A DNA stretch of 64,000 bases from Ariolimax columbianus (Eukaryota > Mollusca > Gastropoda > Stylommatophora > Arionidae): positions 32,375,921-32,439,920 of the forward strand of contig JAVGWX010000025.1 of NCBI GenBank assembly GCA_036924085.1, written 5' to 3'. The notes under the pieces were generated by a model. It saw nothing but the letters and a program-made list of their open reading frames with translations, was not told where the DNA came from and did no database searches. Below are positions 11,286 through 22,020 of the stretch, one piece after another (within the stretch, counting starts at the first letter, position 1; each line of letters starts with the position of its first letter). Both the position numbers and the translations under genes were made by a program.

Positions 11286-11683
11286 ACATGATGAAATGCC
11301 TACCACAAACCTGCACATACTAGTTGAGTTGTCTTTGAACACTAGTCGTGTTGTCTTTGTAACAGATCCATGTGAAGCAGAGGAGATTTTGGCTGGAGAC
11401 TTATTTTCAGAGAAAATTGGCTGAGAATGTTTTTGGCAAGGTCAGGTCAATCTAGGGCCAACACAATGCCATTGTTAGGTTGGGGTTTGAATTGGAAATG
11501 TGAGAGAGAGAGAGGCAGCAGTGAGTTGGGACTGGTTTGTCTGAGTTGGTGGTAGTGGCTTTTAGACCTACCCACTCTTTATATTGGACCAGTATCAGTA
11601 GGGCAGTTAGCAACAATTAATCGTATGTCAGGCTACCACATTTGGAATGTTGGAGTGACAAGTAGCCATAGAGTCAATAAGAT
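11286..11683. other. Unassigned sequence
   Basis: No supported gene. A short GA run lies near 11500. Confidence 0.45.
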
Positions 11684-11758
11684 TCAAAAGGGGAGTAGCC
11701 AAGATAAGATTGATGGCTGACCAGTCAACTAGGAAGGAACTGTGTCTGCTGCCATCTT
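11684..11758 (+). repeat. Left arm of inverted-repeat pair
   Basis: The arm begins TCAAAAGGGGAGTAGCC and matches the reverse complement of 19168-19240 over about 75 bp with few mismatches. Its inner end reads CTGCCATCTTTG against CAAGATGGCGG on the other side. The geometry resembles terminal inverted repeats of a DNA transposon of about 7.56 kb, but I see no transposase and no clear target-site duplication. Confidence 0.8.
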
Positions 11759-11935
11759 TGATTGGGTGGAGCTAGAAAGGGGTCTTTAAAAGAGAGAGGA
11801 GATTTGATATTTGGCATTCGAGAGCTGGAGAGAGGTTAACCACTGTGAGTTTCATGGGCATTGCATTATTGCCTAATGGAACGGGCAGTGAACCAATCTC
11901 AGCAACTGGAACAGGAAATTTGTTCACTTGCAGTG

Positions 11936-12176
11936 ACAGTTTCATGAACTGAAGTGATGGACTCAGTGACAGTTTCACAAACTGATGTGATGGACTCAGT
12001 GACAGTTTCACAAACTGAAGTGATGGACTCAGTGGCAGTTTCACAAACTGAAGTGATGGACTCAGTGGCAGTTTCACAAACTGAAGTGATGGACTCAGTG
12101 GCAGTTTCACAAACTGAAGTGATGGACTCAGTGACAGTTTCACAAACTGAAGTGATGGACTCAGTGGCAGTTTCAA
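11936..12176. repeat. 33-bp minisatellite, about seven units
   Basis: Units of GTGATGGACTCAGTGACAGT followed by TTCACAAACTGAA repeat with a fixed 33-bp period. Since 33 is divisible by three, long frames stay open on both strands (11954-12193 plus; 11772-12176 and 11899-12183 minus), encoding 11-residue repeats. No start context, domain or homology supports a gene. Confidence 0.93.
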
Positions 12177-12655
12177 CAGGCATTTGTTCTTGATGTCCTA
12201 CTGAAGTCGAGCAAACTGCTTGTATGCATGATTTACATCAGGTGTGTTGGCCATAGCCGCTGATTGAAAGAAAATTGTAACCTGAATCCTCAGGGAGCAA
12301 CCTTGCAATAATAGCAAGACACTATAAACTTGCAATATAGAACCGACGATACATGTGACAGAGCTAGGATATCTTTCTGACTGTGAGTTAAAGTTACAAG
12401 ATCTAATACTTGACGTTACAACTTAAACATAGAAAGCTCTAGAAGCTTATGAGAACAATAAAACAAGATTTATTACAAAAGTGTTTGTTTACAACATGAT
12501 AAAAATGTAAACTAACTAAACGACAATCAATCTTTCTAACTCAGGGAATGTTAACATGAGGTTGAATGGGATCCCAGCAACTATCATCCCAGGTTGATAG
12601 TCTATCCTAATCTATTTGCTGAAGTTAATGATAAACATAAAGTCAGCAGACCACA
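12177..12655. other. Unassigned sequence
   Basis: AT-rich, no supported ORF or motif. Confidence 0.45.
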
Positions 12656-12659
12656 GTAA

Positions 12660-14950
12660 TGTGTACAATACCTGGAAGAAGATGATAAGAAAAACGAGTT
12701 CTCTAAAACACTCGGGAATAAATATCAAGCACTGGAGCAGCTAGATGAAGGGGCCAGCATTGAGGAGAAATGGGAACAAGTACAAAGTACATGGAAAACT
12801 GCATGCGAGGAAGTGCTAGGAGTGAAGAAACGGCAGTAAAAAGAATGGATAAACAGCAGAAACAAATCACTAAGATTGAGAAGAGGCGAAATAAGAAAAC
12901 GGCCTTACTAAATAGTAAAACAGCTGTAAAAGGCACAGCACAGAAAGAGGATGAAGAGAGCAACACAGGTGTTAAAAAAAGCATCAAGGCGAACAAAAGA
13001 CAATACATTGATGGTCTGACTGAGGAAGAGGAAGAGGCTGCAGGAAAGGGATATGCGAATGGTCTCTATGAGGCTACCACGAAACTATCGGGAAAGTATC
13101 AACAACAAGGTAGACAATCAACAATAAACTTGGGGCAAAGATAACTAACCTTGAAGAACAGAGGGAAAGATGGGTAGAATACTTTGATGAGCTGTTGAGC
13201 AGACCAGCACAAGACAACCCACCAGCAGAAGAGGACCTGCCGATCAACTGTGATAGTCCAAGTAAAGAAGAGATTAGAAGGGCAATAGAGTTTCTAAGGA
13301 ACGGAAAAGCAGCAGGAGCTGATGGGATACCACAGGAAGCTCTAACAGCAGACGTTGAAACATCTACTAACATGCTCCACAACTTGATAGGTGCCATCTG
13401 GGAGCAAGAGAGCTTACCAAAAGATTGGAGAGAGGGCTACCTGGTGAAATTGCCTAAGAAGGGAGATTTACAGGAATGCAAAAAACCAAAGAGGAATAAT
13501 GGTGTTATCAGTGCCGGGAAATAATAGAGTAATACTAGAAAGGTTGAAAAAGGCAGTGGATAACAAGATAAGGGATGAGCGGGCAGGCTTCAGGCAGAAT
13601 AGATCATGCATTTACCAGATAACAAGATAAGGGATGAGCAGGCGAGCTTCAGACAGAATAGATCATGCATTGACCAGATAGCCAGATAAGGGATGAGCAG
13701 GCGAGCTTCAGACAGAATAGATCATGCATTGACCAGATAACAAGATAAGGGATGAGCAGGCGAGCTTCAGGCAGAATAGATCATGGATTCACCAGATAGC
13801 CAGATAAGGGATGAGCAGACGGGCTTCAGACAGAATACATCATGCATTGACTAGATAGCCACGTTGCTGATAATTGTGGAGCAATCATTGGGTTCGAGTT
13901 TGTACATCAATTTTGTTGATTATGATAAGGCTTTTGACAGTTTGGACGGAGATATACTCTGGAAACTACTGAGGCACTATGGAACTCCTCAAAAGCTCAC
14001 AAACATAATTAGTCAGACGTATTAAAGTATGCAATGTAGAGTTATACACGAAGGACAACTCACAGAGCCATTCAAAATTAAATCAAGGGTACAACTGGTT
14101 GCCTACTGTCGCCTTTCCTGTTCATTCTGGCAGTGGACTGGATTATGAAAGTAACAACAAATGAGAGAAATGGAATCCAGTGGACCTTGAATAAACAGCT
14201 GGATTTTGTGGATGATATAGTCCTTCTGTCCCAAAGCCAAATGTAAAGGAGACTGGATTATACCTCTAAACAAATTAGTTTGAAGATCCATGAGGAAAAG
14301 ATCAAAATAATTAGGGTCTATACAGCAAACACAGAACCAATCAGGCTGAGAGGAACGCCACTGGAAGAGGTATTTACATACCTAGGTAGTATCATCAACA
14401 AAGAAGGAGGGACAGGCGAGGATATAAACACAAGGATACAAAAAGCAAGAATTACATTCAGAATGTTGAAACCGAACGGAACTTCAAGGAAATGAGGAAG
14501 ACAAAAATAAGGATTTTCAATCCAAATATGAAGCCAGTCCTGCTGTATCGAGCGGAAACCTGGAGGATGACCAAAGGCAATGACAGGAGCCTGAAGGGTT
14601 TTGTCAACAGATGCCTAAAAGATCCTTGGTATAAAATGGTTTGACAAAGTTACAAACGACAGACTGTGGGAGAGAGCAGGACAAGGTGAATTAGAAAAGG
14701 AAATGTTAGGAAGAAAGTGGAGATGGATGGGTTGTACATTAAGAAAGCCCCAGGCCAGTATCACCAAAGCAATCCCTGTCATGGAACCCCCAGGGAAGGA
14801 GTGCCATAGGCAGACCAAGGAATGCATGGGGACGATATCTGGAGGCAGAAATAAAGAAAACAGTAAAAAGCTGGAATGAAGTGGAAAAGATTGCACAGGA
14901 CAGAGCTGCTTGGCGAGGGTTGGTTGATGGCCTATGCACTCCTGAGTGAT
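12660..14950 (+). pseudogene. Decayed RTE-like LINE ORF2
   Basis: Several frames together read the RT part of an RTE-like retrotransposon. In order: a Lys/Glu-rich linker ending in YEATTKLSGKYQQQ (12770-13140); RT fingers with EEIRRAIEFLRNGKAAGADG and EGYLVKLPKKGDL (13195-13500); a QAGFRQNRSC-like block; NFVDYDKAFDSLD carrying the first catalytic Asp (about 13910-13945); LDFVDDIVLLSQ, where the usual FADD has become FVDD (about 14200); VFTYLGSIINKEGGT (14370-14410); and a C-terminal KKPQAS and AQDRAAW.GLV.GL tail (to 14950). Frameshifts, stops and a tandem expansion separate them. The endonuclease is missing. Confidence 0.85.
13560..13858 (+). repeat. 59-bp tandem expansion inside RTE relic
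   Basis: Five copies of a 59-bp unit containing GATAAGGGATGAGCAGGC and CAGAATAGATCATGCATTGA start at 13560, 13619, 13678, 13737 and 13796. The unit is the stretch coding for the conserved QAGFRQ motif of the RT. Fifty-nine is not a multiple of three, so each copy shifts the frame. The expansion therefore occurred after the element was inactive or itself killed it. Confidence 0.9.
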
Positions 14951-15675
14951 AGAAGGCGAAATAATATATATGACATTCTATACAAAACTCGTTCTACGCC
15001 GATTAACTGCTAACTATTATGTAGTCATGTCTGCCTTCTAGCAGTTGGTGAAGAACTTGATGTCTGGCGTCCGTCGATCCTACACCTGCAGGATAATAGT
15101 TTCTTACTGTTATGGTGGGTGTGCTAGAGCTACCCTTCTAATCTAAGACACTTTACCGCAAGGAACTCTTTACACCATTTATTTTGATTGAAGAACGAAC
15201 ACGCCAGTTACCAGCACATGTAACATATAGTTTATGTTAGCTTACAAAACAAAACATCAATGTCTGCCTATACACGGCAAACTCTCTAACTCACGTGCCT
15301 GGCTACCAGAGCCTAAGGCCGTTATCCTATTGTATACCTGATCTGTGTCTAAATGATATCCTGAGACTTTCGGTGAACTGAACACAAATAGTTGTCTCGT
15401 CTAAACTATTCTCTTGGACAAAATCTACTGCTATCTACTGGCTGGTTTTCATATCTGTAACTGCCTTCTCATAAAAGTGTACAGGGTGCCTCCTTCATGG
15501 ACGATTATAAGGAGGTTTGTCTACCAACAGACAGAATTTGTGAAGATGGCTTTTCTAGATTTGACTTTAATATTAGCTTCAAATGAATCTTGAATTATGC
15601 TATAATAATAGTTACCAATATTTGCGCGTCTGCCATGTGGACTTCTTGTCTTGTAGAATCTGTTCGTCATGTCAG
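14951..15675. other. Unassigned sequence
   Basis: No convincing gene. Small ORFs at 15521-15772 run into the minisatellite and lack recognisable motifs. Confidence 0.45.
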
Positions 15676-15679
15676 CGTC

Positions 15680-18320
15680 CCATCCCCTGTAGTGCTTACG
15701 ATCCACTCGCTCTCTCGGCTCCTCCCTTGTAGTGCTTACGATCCACTCGCTCTCTCGTCTCCTCTCCTGTAGTGCTTACGATCCGTTCGCTCTCTCGTCT
15801 CCTAACTAGAATTACTTTGACACGCTTACGACCCGCTTGCTCTCTCGTCTCATCCCCTGTAGTGCTTACGATCCGTTCGCTCTCTCGTCTACTCCCCTGT
15901 AGTGCTTACGATCCGCTCGCTCTCTCGTCTCCTAACTAGAATTACTTTGACACGCTTACGACCCGCTTGCTCTCTCGTCTCCTCACCTGTAGTGCTTACG
16001 ATCCGCTCGCTCTCTCGTCTCCTCCCCTGTAGTGCTTACGATCAACTCGCTCTCTCGTCTCCTCCCCTGTAGTGCTTACGATCCACTCGCTCTCTCGTCT
16101 CCTCCCCTGTAGTGCTTTCGATCCACTCGCTCTCTCGTCTCCCCTGTAGTGCTTACGATCCGCTCGCTCTCTCGTCTCCTTCCCTGTAGTGGTTACGATC
16201 CTCTCGTCTCCTAACTAGAATTACTCTGACAAGCTGACGATCCGCTCGCTCTCTCGTCTCCTAACTAGAATTACTCTGACACGCTGACGATTCGCTCGCT
16301 CTCTCGTCTCCCAGCTATAATTACTCTGGCACGCTGACGATTCGCTCGCTCTCTCGTCTCCTCTCCTGTAGTGCTTACGATCCGCTCGCTCTCTCGTCTC
16401 CTCCCTTGTAGTGCTTACGACCCGCTCGCTCTCTCGTCTCCTCCCTTGTAGTGCTTACGATCCACTCGCTCTCTCGTCTCCTCTCCTGTAGTGCTTACGA
16501 TCCGTTCGCTCTCTCGTCTCCTAACTAGAATTACTTTGACACGCTTACGACCCGCTTGCTCTCTCGTCTCCTCACCTGTAGTGCTTACGATCCGCTCGCT
16601 CTCTCGTCTCCTCCCCTGTAGTGCTTACGATCAACTCGCTCTCTCGTCTCCTCCCCTGTAGTGCTTACGATCCACTCGCTCTCTCGTCTCCTCCCCTGTA
16701 GTGCTTTCGATCCACTCGCTCTCTCGTCTCCCCTGTAGTGCTTACGATCCGCTCGCTCTCTCGTCTCCTTCCCTGTAGTGGTTACGATCCTCTCGTCTCC
16801 TAACTAGAATTACTCTGACAAGCTGACGATCCGCTCGCTCTCTCGTCTCCTAACTAGAATTACTCTGACACGCTGACGATTCGCTCGCTCTCTCGTCTCC
16901 CAGCTATAATTACTCTGGCACGCTGACGATTCGCTCGCTCTCTCGTCTCCTCTCCTGTAGTGCTTACGATCCGCTCGCTCTCTCGTCTCCTCCCTTGTAG
17001 TGCTTACGACCCGCTCGCTCTCTCGTCTCCTCCCTTGTAGTGCTTACGATCCACTGGCTCTCTCGTCTCCTCTCCTGTAGTGCTTACGATCCGTTCGCTC
17101 TCTCGTCTCCTAACTAGAATTACTTTGACACGCTTACGACCCGCTTGCTCTCTCGTCTCCTCACCTGTAGTGCTTACGATCCGCTCGCTCTCTCGTCTCC
17201 TCCCCTGTAGTGCTTACGATCAACTCGCTCTCTCGTCTCCTCCCCTGTAGTGCTTACGATCCACTCGCTCTCTCGTCTCCTCCCCTGTAGTGCTTTCGAT
17301 CCACTCGCTCTCTCGTCTCCCCTGTAGTGCTTACGATCCGCTCGCTCTCTCGTCTCCTTCCCTGTAGTGGTTACGATCCTCTCGTCTCCTAACTAGAATT
17401 ACTCTGACAAGCTGACGATCCGCTCGCTCTCTCGTCTCCTAACTAGAATTACTCTGACACGCTGACGATTCGCTCGCTCTCTCGTCTCCCAGCTATAATT
17501 ACTCTGGCACGCTGACGATTCGCTCGCTCTCTCGTCTCCTCTCCTGTAGTGCTTACGATCCGCTCGCTCTCTCGTCTCCTCCCCTGTAGTGCTTACGATC
17601 CACTCGCTCTCTCGGCTCCTCCCTTGTAGTGCTTACGATCCACTCGCTCTCTCGTCTCCTCTCCTGTAGTGCTTACGATCCGTTCGCTCTCTCGTCTCCT
17701 AACTAGAATTACTTTGACACGCTTACAACCCGCTTGCTCTCTCGTCTCATCCCCTGTAGTGATTACGATCCGTTCGCTCTCTCGTCTACTCCCCTGTAGT
17801 GCTTACGATCCGCTCGCTCTCTCGTCTCCTAACTAGAATTACTTTGACACGCTTACGACCCGCTTGCTCTCTCGTCTCCTCACCTGTAGTGCTTACGATC
17901 CGCTCGCTCTCTCGTCTCCTCCCCTGTAGTGCTTACGATCAACTCGCTCTCTCGTCTCCTCCCCTGTAGTGCTTACGATCCACTCGCTCTCTCGTCTCCT
18001 CCCCTGTAGTGCTTTCGATCCACTCGCTCTCTCGTCTCCCCTGTAGTGCTTACGATCCGCTCGCTCTCTCGTCTCCTTCCCTGTAGTGGTTACGATCCTC
18101 TCGTCTCCTAACTAGAATTACTCTGACAAGCTGACGATCCGCTCGCTCTCTCGTCTCCTAACTAGAATTACTCTGACACGCTGACGATTCGCTCGCTCTC
18201 TCGTCTCCCAGCTATAATTACTCTGGCACGCTGACGATTCGCTCGCTCTCTCGTCTCCTCTCCTGTAGTGCTTACGATTCGCTCGTCTCCCAGCTAGAAT
18301 TACTCTGACAAGCTGACTGC
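15680..18320. repeat. 40/50-bp minisatellite with 589-bp higher order
   Basis: Two related monomers alternate: a 40-bp form (TCCTCCCCTGTAGTGCTTAC plus GATCCACTCGCTCTCTCGTC) and a 50-bp form beginning TCCTAACTAGAATTACTTTG. They share the GCTCTCTCGTC end. A marker variant CCAGCTATAA recurs at 16311, 16900, 17489 and 18208, giving spacings of 589, 589 and 719 bp. So the array evolved by block duplication. It is richer in GC and CpG than its surroundings. Confidence 0.95.
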
Positions 18321-19167
18321 CCCCTAAGTAACTCTTTGCTGATGCAAAAGGCGCTAAAATCTATCGCAGCTCATTGGTCAGTCACGCAAAAAATGCCGGA
18401 TTGTTTTCGTAGAATTTCCGGATTTTCATCTCTCCTGAGTTTGGATGCGTATCATTGCGTCATGCGTGCCCATCCACCAGCCCTCTGACGCAGCGTTTGC
18501 ATGGGATCAGCCGAGTAGTGTAAAATAACTTACGTACTCGCTACGTTTTAACCAATATATGCTGGTCTAGGTTCAGCTGTACTGACTCAAGGCCGTCGTT
18601 TTGTCTTCCCGACAAGCGTTTTGTGAATAATTTCCCGCCACCAGAACCCCTTAACAGGACTTACCAAAAAAATTGAAATGTGTTTTTTTTATCCCTTACT
18701 AAATCCTGAACCTAAACTATGTCTATTAACATACATTTTATATTTTGTCTAAAATCTGTTACATGGGGCTGCTCCCTGGGGTTTCTGATTAGAACTCTTT
18801 CGATCAGGGGCTATGGCCGACACCTTTGACCATTCTGGTTCAGATACATTTCGATACAACCTGACATACGCAGACAACGATCCAGTCTGCGAGACTCTTC
18901 TAGGTGCCACCTTTCTCGTACTATCAGACATGAGCCGTTTATCTCTCGCTCTCAACAGATCACCTCGAACTGATGACTGCAAAGACTACAGATATACTAA
19001 GTGTACAGGTCTCCTTCTCTTCTCGTTGATCATAGAAGGGCCACCATTCACTTCAAAAGGCTAAAATGAAATGGCCCCTGCAGCATAGTGGGATAGCCTT
19101 CTAGATCAGCTCTCGAAAATGGAATCTCTTCTCTCATTTATAGACCCATTTTAGCCGTACATATACC
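18321..19167. other. Unassigned sequence before right inverted arm
   Basis: Overlapping ORFs on both strands at 18749-19064 show no domain I recognise. No transposase motif (DDE/D) is visible. Confidence 0.4.
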
Positions 19168-19240
19168 AAGATGGCGGCTGAGTGGTCCTTCCTAGTTGAC
19201 TGGTCAGCCGTGAATCTTATTTTGGCTACTCCCCTTTTGA
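19168..19240 (-). repeat. Right arm of inverted-repeat pair
   Basis: Reverse-complement partner of 11684-11758. It ends CTACTCCCCTTTTGA at 19240, and sequence shared with copy C (TGTGTCCACG) begins at 19241. The end of the inverted repeat and the left edge of copy B thus coincide within a base or two. Confidence 0.8.
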
Positions 19241-19379
19241 TGTGTCCACGTGCGATCTAGCCCGGTGGGTCTAACAACTAGCGAAATGTAAAAGTACTGA
19301 TGAGCGTAAACACAACTCAACGAAGTCCAAAATCTATACCTGAATTTAAAGTACAACCAAGATAACGATCACAGGCAAG

Positions 19380-19675
19380 GCAAAAACCAAACCTAAAGTT
19401 ATTTTAGAACAACAGAAGATTGAGAAAGTCACAAGCTTTGAGTACCTCGGCTCAGTTATAAGCGCCAATGGCTACGGCAATGCAGAGGTTCAATAAAATG
19501 ATAAACTGATGACAGAACATTAATAAAATGAAAATAACTATTCTGTGAACTTGCATTATACCGATGAAGACATACGGATGTGAAACGTGGACCCCCACAC
19601 AAACACTTAAGAAAAGGATTGCATCTTTTGAACTAAAGGACTACAGAAAAGTGCTCAAAATACAATGGATGATTT
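19380..19675 (+). pseudogene. RT palm/thumb fragment (copy B)
   Basis: Broken plus frames read KVTSFEYLGSVIS (about 19430-19470) and then MKTYGCETWT, L.KRIASFELK and KVLKIQWI (about 19560-19670). These are the post-catalytic blocks of RTE-type or related LINE RTs. The region between is scrambled by stops. It lies head-on against the minus-strand CR1-like relic that follows. Counterpart 47010-47345. Confidence 0.65.
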
Positions 19676-19679
19676 AAAA

Positions 19680-20330
19680 AAAAACAACTTGTTATAGTCT
19701 AATTTATCCATTCCTCTGATCATCTTATAAGCCTGCATTAAGTCACCACGAATTCTTCTCTCTTCTAGACACTGTAGGCCGGTTTTTCCTCATAACTGTA
19801 ATTCTGCAATCCCACTATCAGCGTTGTCGCTCTTTTTTGTATTCTTTCCAGCATGTTTGTATCCCCTCTATGATAAGGACTCCACGCCTGTACACATAAC
19901 TCCAATCTAGGTCTAACTAATGCTTTATACAGTTTGACTACCACTTCCTTGCTCCTATGTTTAATATTTATTTTTATCATACCTAACATTGCATTTGCCT
20001 TTTTCATTGCTACCTGAACTTGCTCACTCACCTTACCTGTATGATCTAGTATAACTTCTAAGTCCCTTTCCTTATCTATCTTTCTAATATTGTTCTCTCC
20101 CATTCTGTAATTATGTTTCATATTGGATCTACCCATGTGGATGACTGTACATTTATCTACATTAAACTCCATTTGCGAACTTACAAACCACTCTCGAATT
20201 TTATCTAAATCTGATCTCAATATATCCACATCTGCTTGAGATATAGATAAAGATATAGATACAATATAGATCCTACTTAATATCAAGCAAAATTGGTTAG
20301 TAAACAACATCTTGTCTCGAATGCTAAAAT
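19680..20330 (-). pseudogene. CR1-like RT C-terminal relic (copy B)
   Basis: The minus strand keeps one open frame with the segment after the catalytic FADD of CR1/L2-type RTs: WFVSSQMEFNVDKCTVIHMG, then ERDLEVILDHTGKVSEQVQV, a KANAMLGMIK block, VKLYKALVRPRLE.CVQAWSPY, and LERIQKRATTLIVGLQNYSYEE. The catalytic palm is missing upstream, where the frame runs into another LINE tail. The 3' end is shortened relative to copy C by an internal deletion after 19671. Confidence 0.88.
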
Positions 20331-20334
20331 AGTT

Positions 20335-20895
20335 TCTTCTTCGTTCGTCTTCAGACCTCAGCTTCAATGATTTTAACGAAGGCAGCAGTCGACTCAAGGC
20401 TATGTACCCTTCCGTACAGCTTCTCGTGGATGGACACTGGCTGTTGCCAATTGTTACTTCTTTTGTCGGTATACAGCGGACATGACTGCAAAATATATTC
20501 TGCCTTCATGGGGGCTGTGCCGCAGGCACAAATGTCTGTAGTGCCATCTTGAACTTGTTGTACAGATGGCATCTGAGTCTGTTGTGACCTGTGCGTAGCC
20601 GGAAAATGATCATCTGGTCTCGCCTGGAGAGTTGATGGTAGGCATCGTTTTCTATGTGGCCAGGGTGATCCTATTTTCCATTTTGCACTGCACGTTGTCC
20701 TGATGAATGCTTTAGTTTCATTGTATGTGATTTCTGTATCACTCTGCTGCAGCATTCCTCGCTCTCTGGCGAGCCTGTCCACCTCTCCGTTGCCTGGAAT
20801 GGCGCAGTGGGCTGGTGTCCACTGGGCTCTTGAGGGCCATTACACTGTTAGGTCGTCTGTGAAAATGACCACTTGCTTTGCTGTATAATAGTTTG
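20335..20895 (-). pseudogene. I/Nimb-like RNase H and tail relic (copy B)
   Basis: Minus strand, read from 20895 downwards: VVIFTDDLTV (third RNase H acidic site region), a GNGEVDRLARE-like block (second half of RNase H), then TYNETKAFIRT and ACGTAPMKAEYILQSCPLYTD (the C-terminal Cys/His motif of RNase H-bearing LINEs), then LYG.VHSLESTAAFV and an Arg-rich end at a GAA-type 3' terminus (about 20335). Frameshifts split it. It belongs to a family distinct from the 32-38 kb elements. Counterpart 48255-48838. Confidence 0.8.
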
Positions 20896-20899
20896 ACCA

Positions 20900-21074
20900 C
20901 ATCAAACGCCATACTAACCTACAAAGAACGATACAGGAGGGTTTGGTGCTTGGAAAGCGGGGCTGAAGCAGACCGATGAAAAAATGGAAACAAGACATCA
21001 CGGAGGTCCTGACGATGACAACGATAGAGCCGATACTTCTGGCTAGAGATCGAGTTACAGATCGGCTGTTGTGA
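20900..21074 (+). pseudogene. RT C-terminal fragment (copy B)
   Basis: Same fragment as 2-175, with the same internal TGA after GKRG. It ends at 21074 and is followed by an ATG-rich tail (21103-21131). Confidence 0.58.
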
Positions 21075-21143
21075 AAGTGATTTTCTGCAAATGACATGCA
21101 ACATGATGATGATAATAATGAAGATAATGATGAAAGTGAGCGA

Positions 21144-21879
21144 TTTTCTGTGCTATGTAATAATGCTTGTTATGGTATACAAAAATATATGTGACTTTAT
21201 TGTTGACGTAGATCTAGCAAATACTATTTTCATTTATAAACATCATTGCATAATTTCAGAAGTGCCGATTATGCTAGCAATCAGCTAGAGGTTAGTGATA
21301 TTTAAGATAATATCTGTTGGTAACTGAGACGCTAGTCCGGTCAAGCACAACACATTGTCCAGGACGTTGCGTCAGGGTCAATCACAATGTTTTTCGTTCA
21401 TCCCGAACCTTGACTTTTTCACCCAGCCAGTCCATCCAGTCGAGTATTCTGTAAATCCGGGATGTGGATGGGTGGGAAGATGGGAACTGCATATTCGCAT
21501 TCAGTGAAAGCAGAGAAAGTTTACTTCGCGAGACGGTGATCATGATTGTCAGCAAATCCATGTACCTCAGTCGCTTTATTGCTCAGCAAGGTGTCCCGCA
21601 ACTGACGCAGCTTTTGACTGTAGTTTAGCTTGTCAGCGGACCTACGCTCTCTGCTCGCCCGTCGTCACAGGACTCGACTGTGTTAGTACTGGATACATGA
21701 AAAGAGAATGACTTGCGCGATGAATTTCCTTTAAGTGAGCAAGGGTTGCGCAGTTTGTCGACCACACTCTCTCGCTCGAGTCCAACTTTAACCAGTGGCA
21801 AGACAAGTCAGGACGACTGGATATGAGCTCGGGTGCAGTGGTTGACCACGGATGCTCAAGTGCCTGGCCGTGTTCTGTG
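21144..21879. other. Segment present only in copy B
   Basis: About 735 bp that copies A and C lack. The motif TTCTGTG stands at both edges (GATTTTCTGTG at its start, GTGTTCTGTG at its end) and once in A and C. Either an element inserted here with a 7-bp target-site duplication, or the ancestor of A and C deleted it through TTCTGTG microhomology. No ORF inside has recognisable motifs. Confidence 0.75.
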
Positions 21880-22020
21880 TGGTCCACACCTATCAGCACA
21901 TTTGCATTCCGTTCTCTGGACAACATTCTGTTACTTAAGCCATATCAGGGCTTGCTGGTTCAAGATTGAGAACGAACGACCCTAAGCCAGCAAGCCATTT
22001 AATAAAAAAACAGAATGCGA
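21880..22020 (+). repeat. Short dispersed repeat (copy B)
   Basis: Copy B member of the family described at 275-405. Confidence 0.55.

Noticed and set aside
11772..12183. 134- and 94-residue minus ORFs with SLQFVKLPLSP and ITSVCETATES repeats
   Set aside because: Produced by a 33-bp minisatellite that keeps many frames open.
18749..19064. Host exon from overlapping ORFs on both strands
   Set aside because: No motif, no splice context that I can defend, and no second copy to test conservation.
11684..19240. Autonomous DNA transposon
   Set aside because: Inverted ends exist but no DDE/D transposase or other recombinase frame is visible between them; kept only as a possible non-autonomous element.
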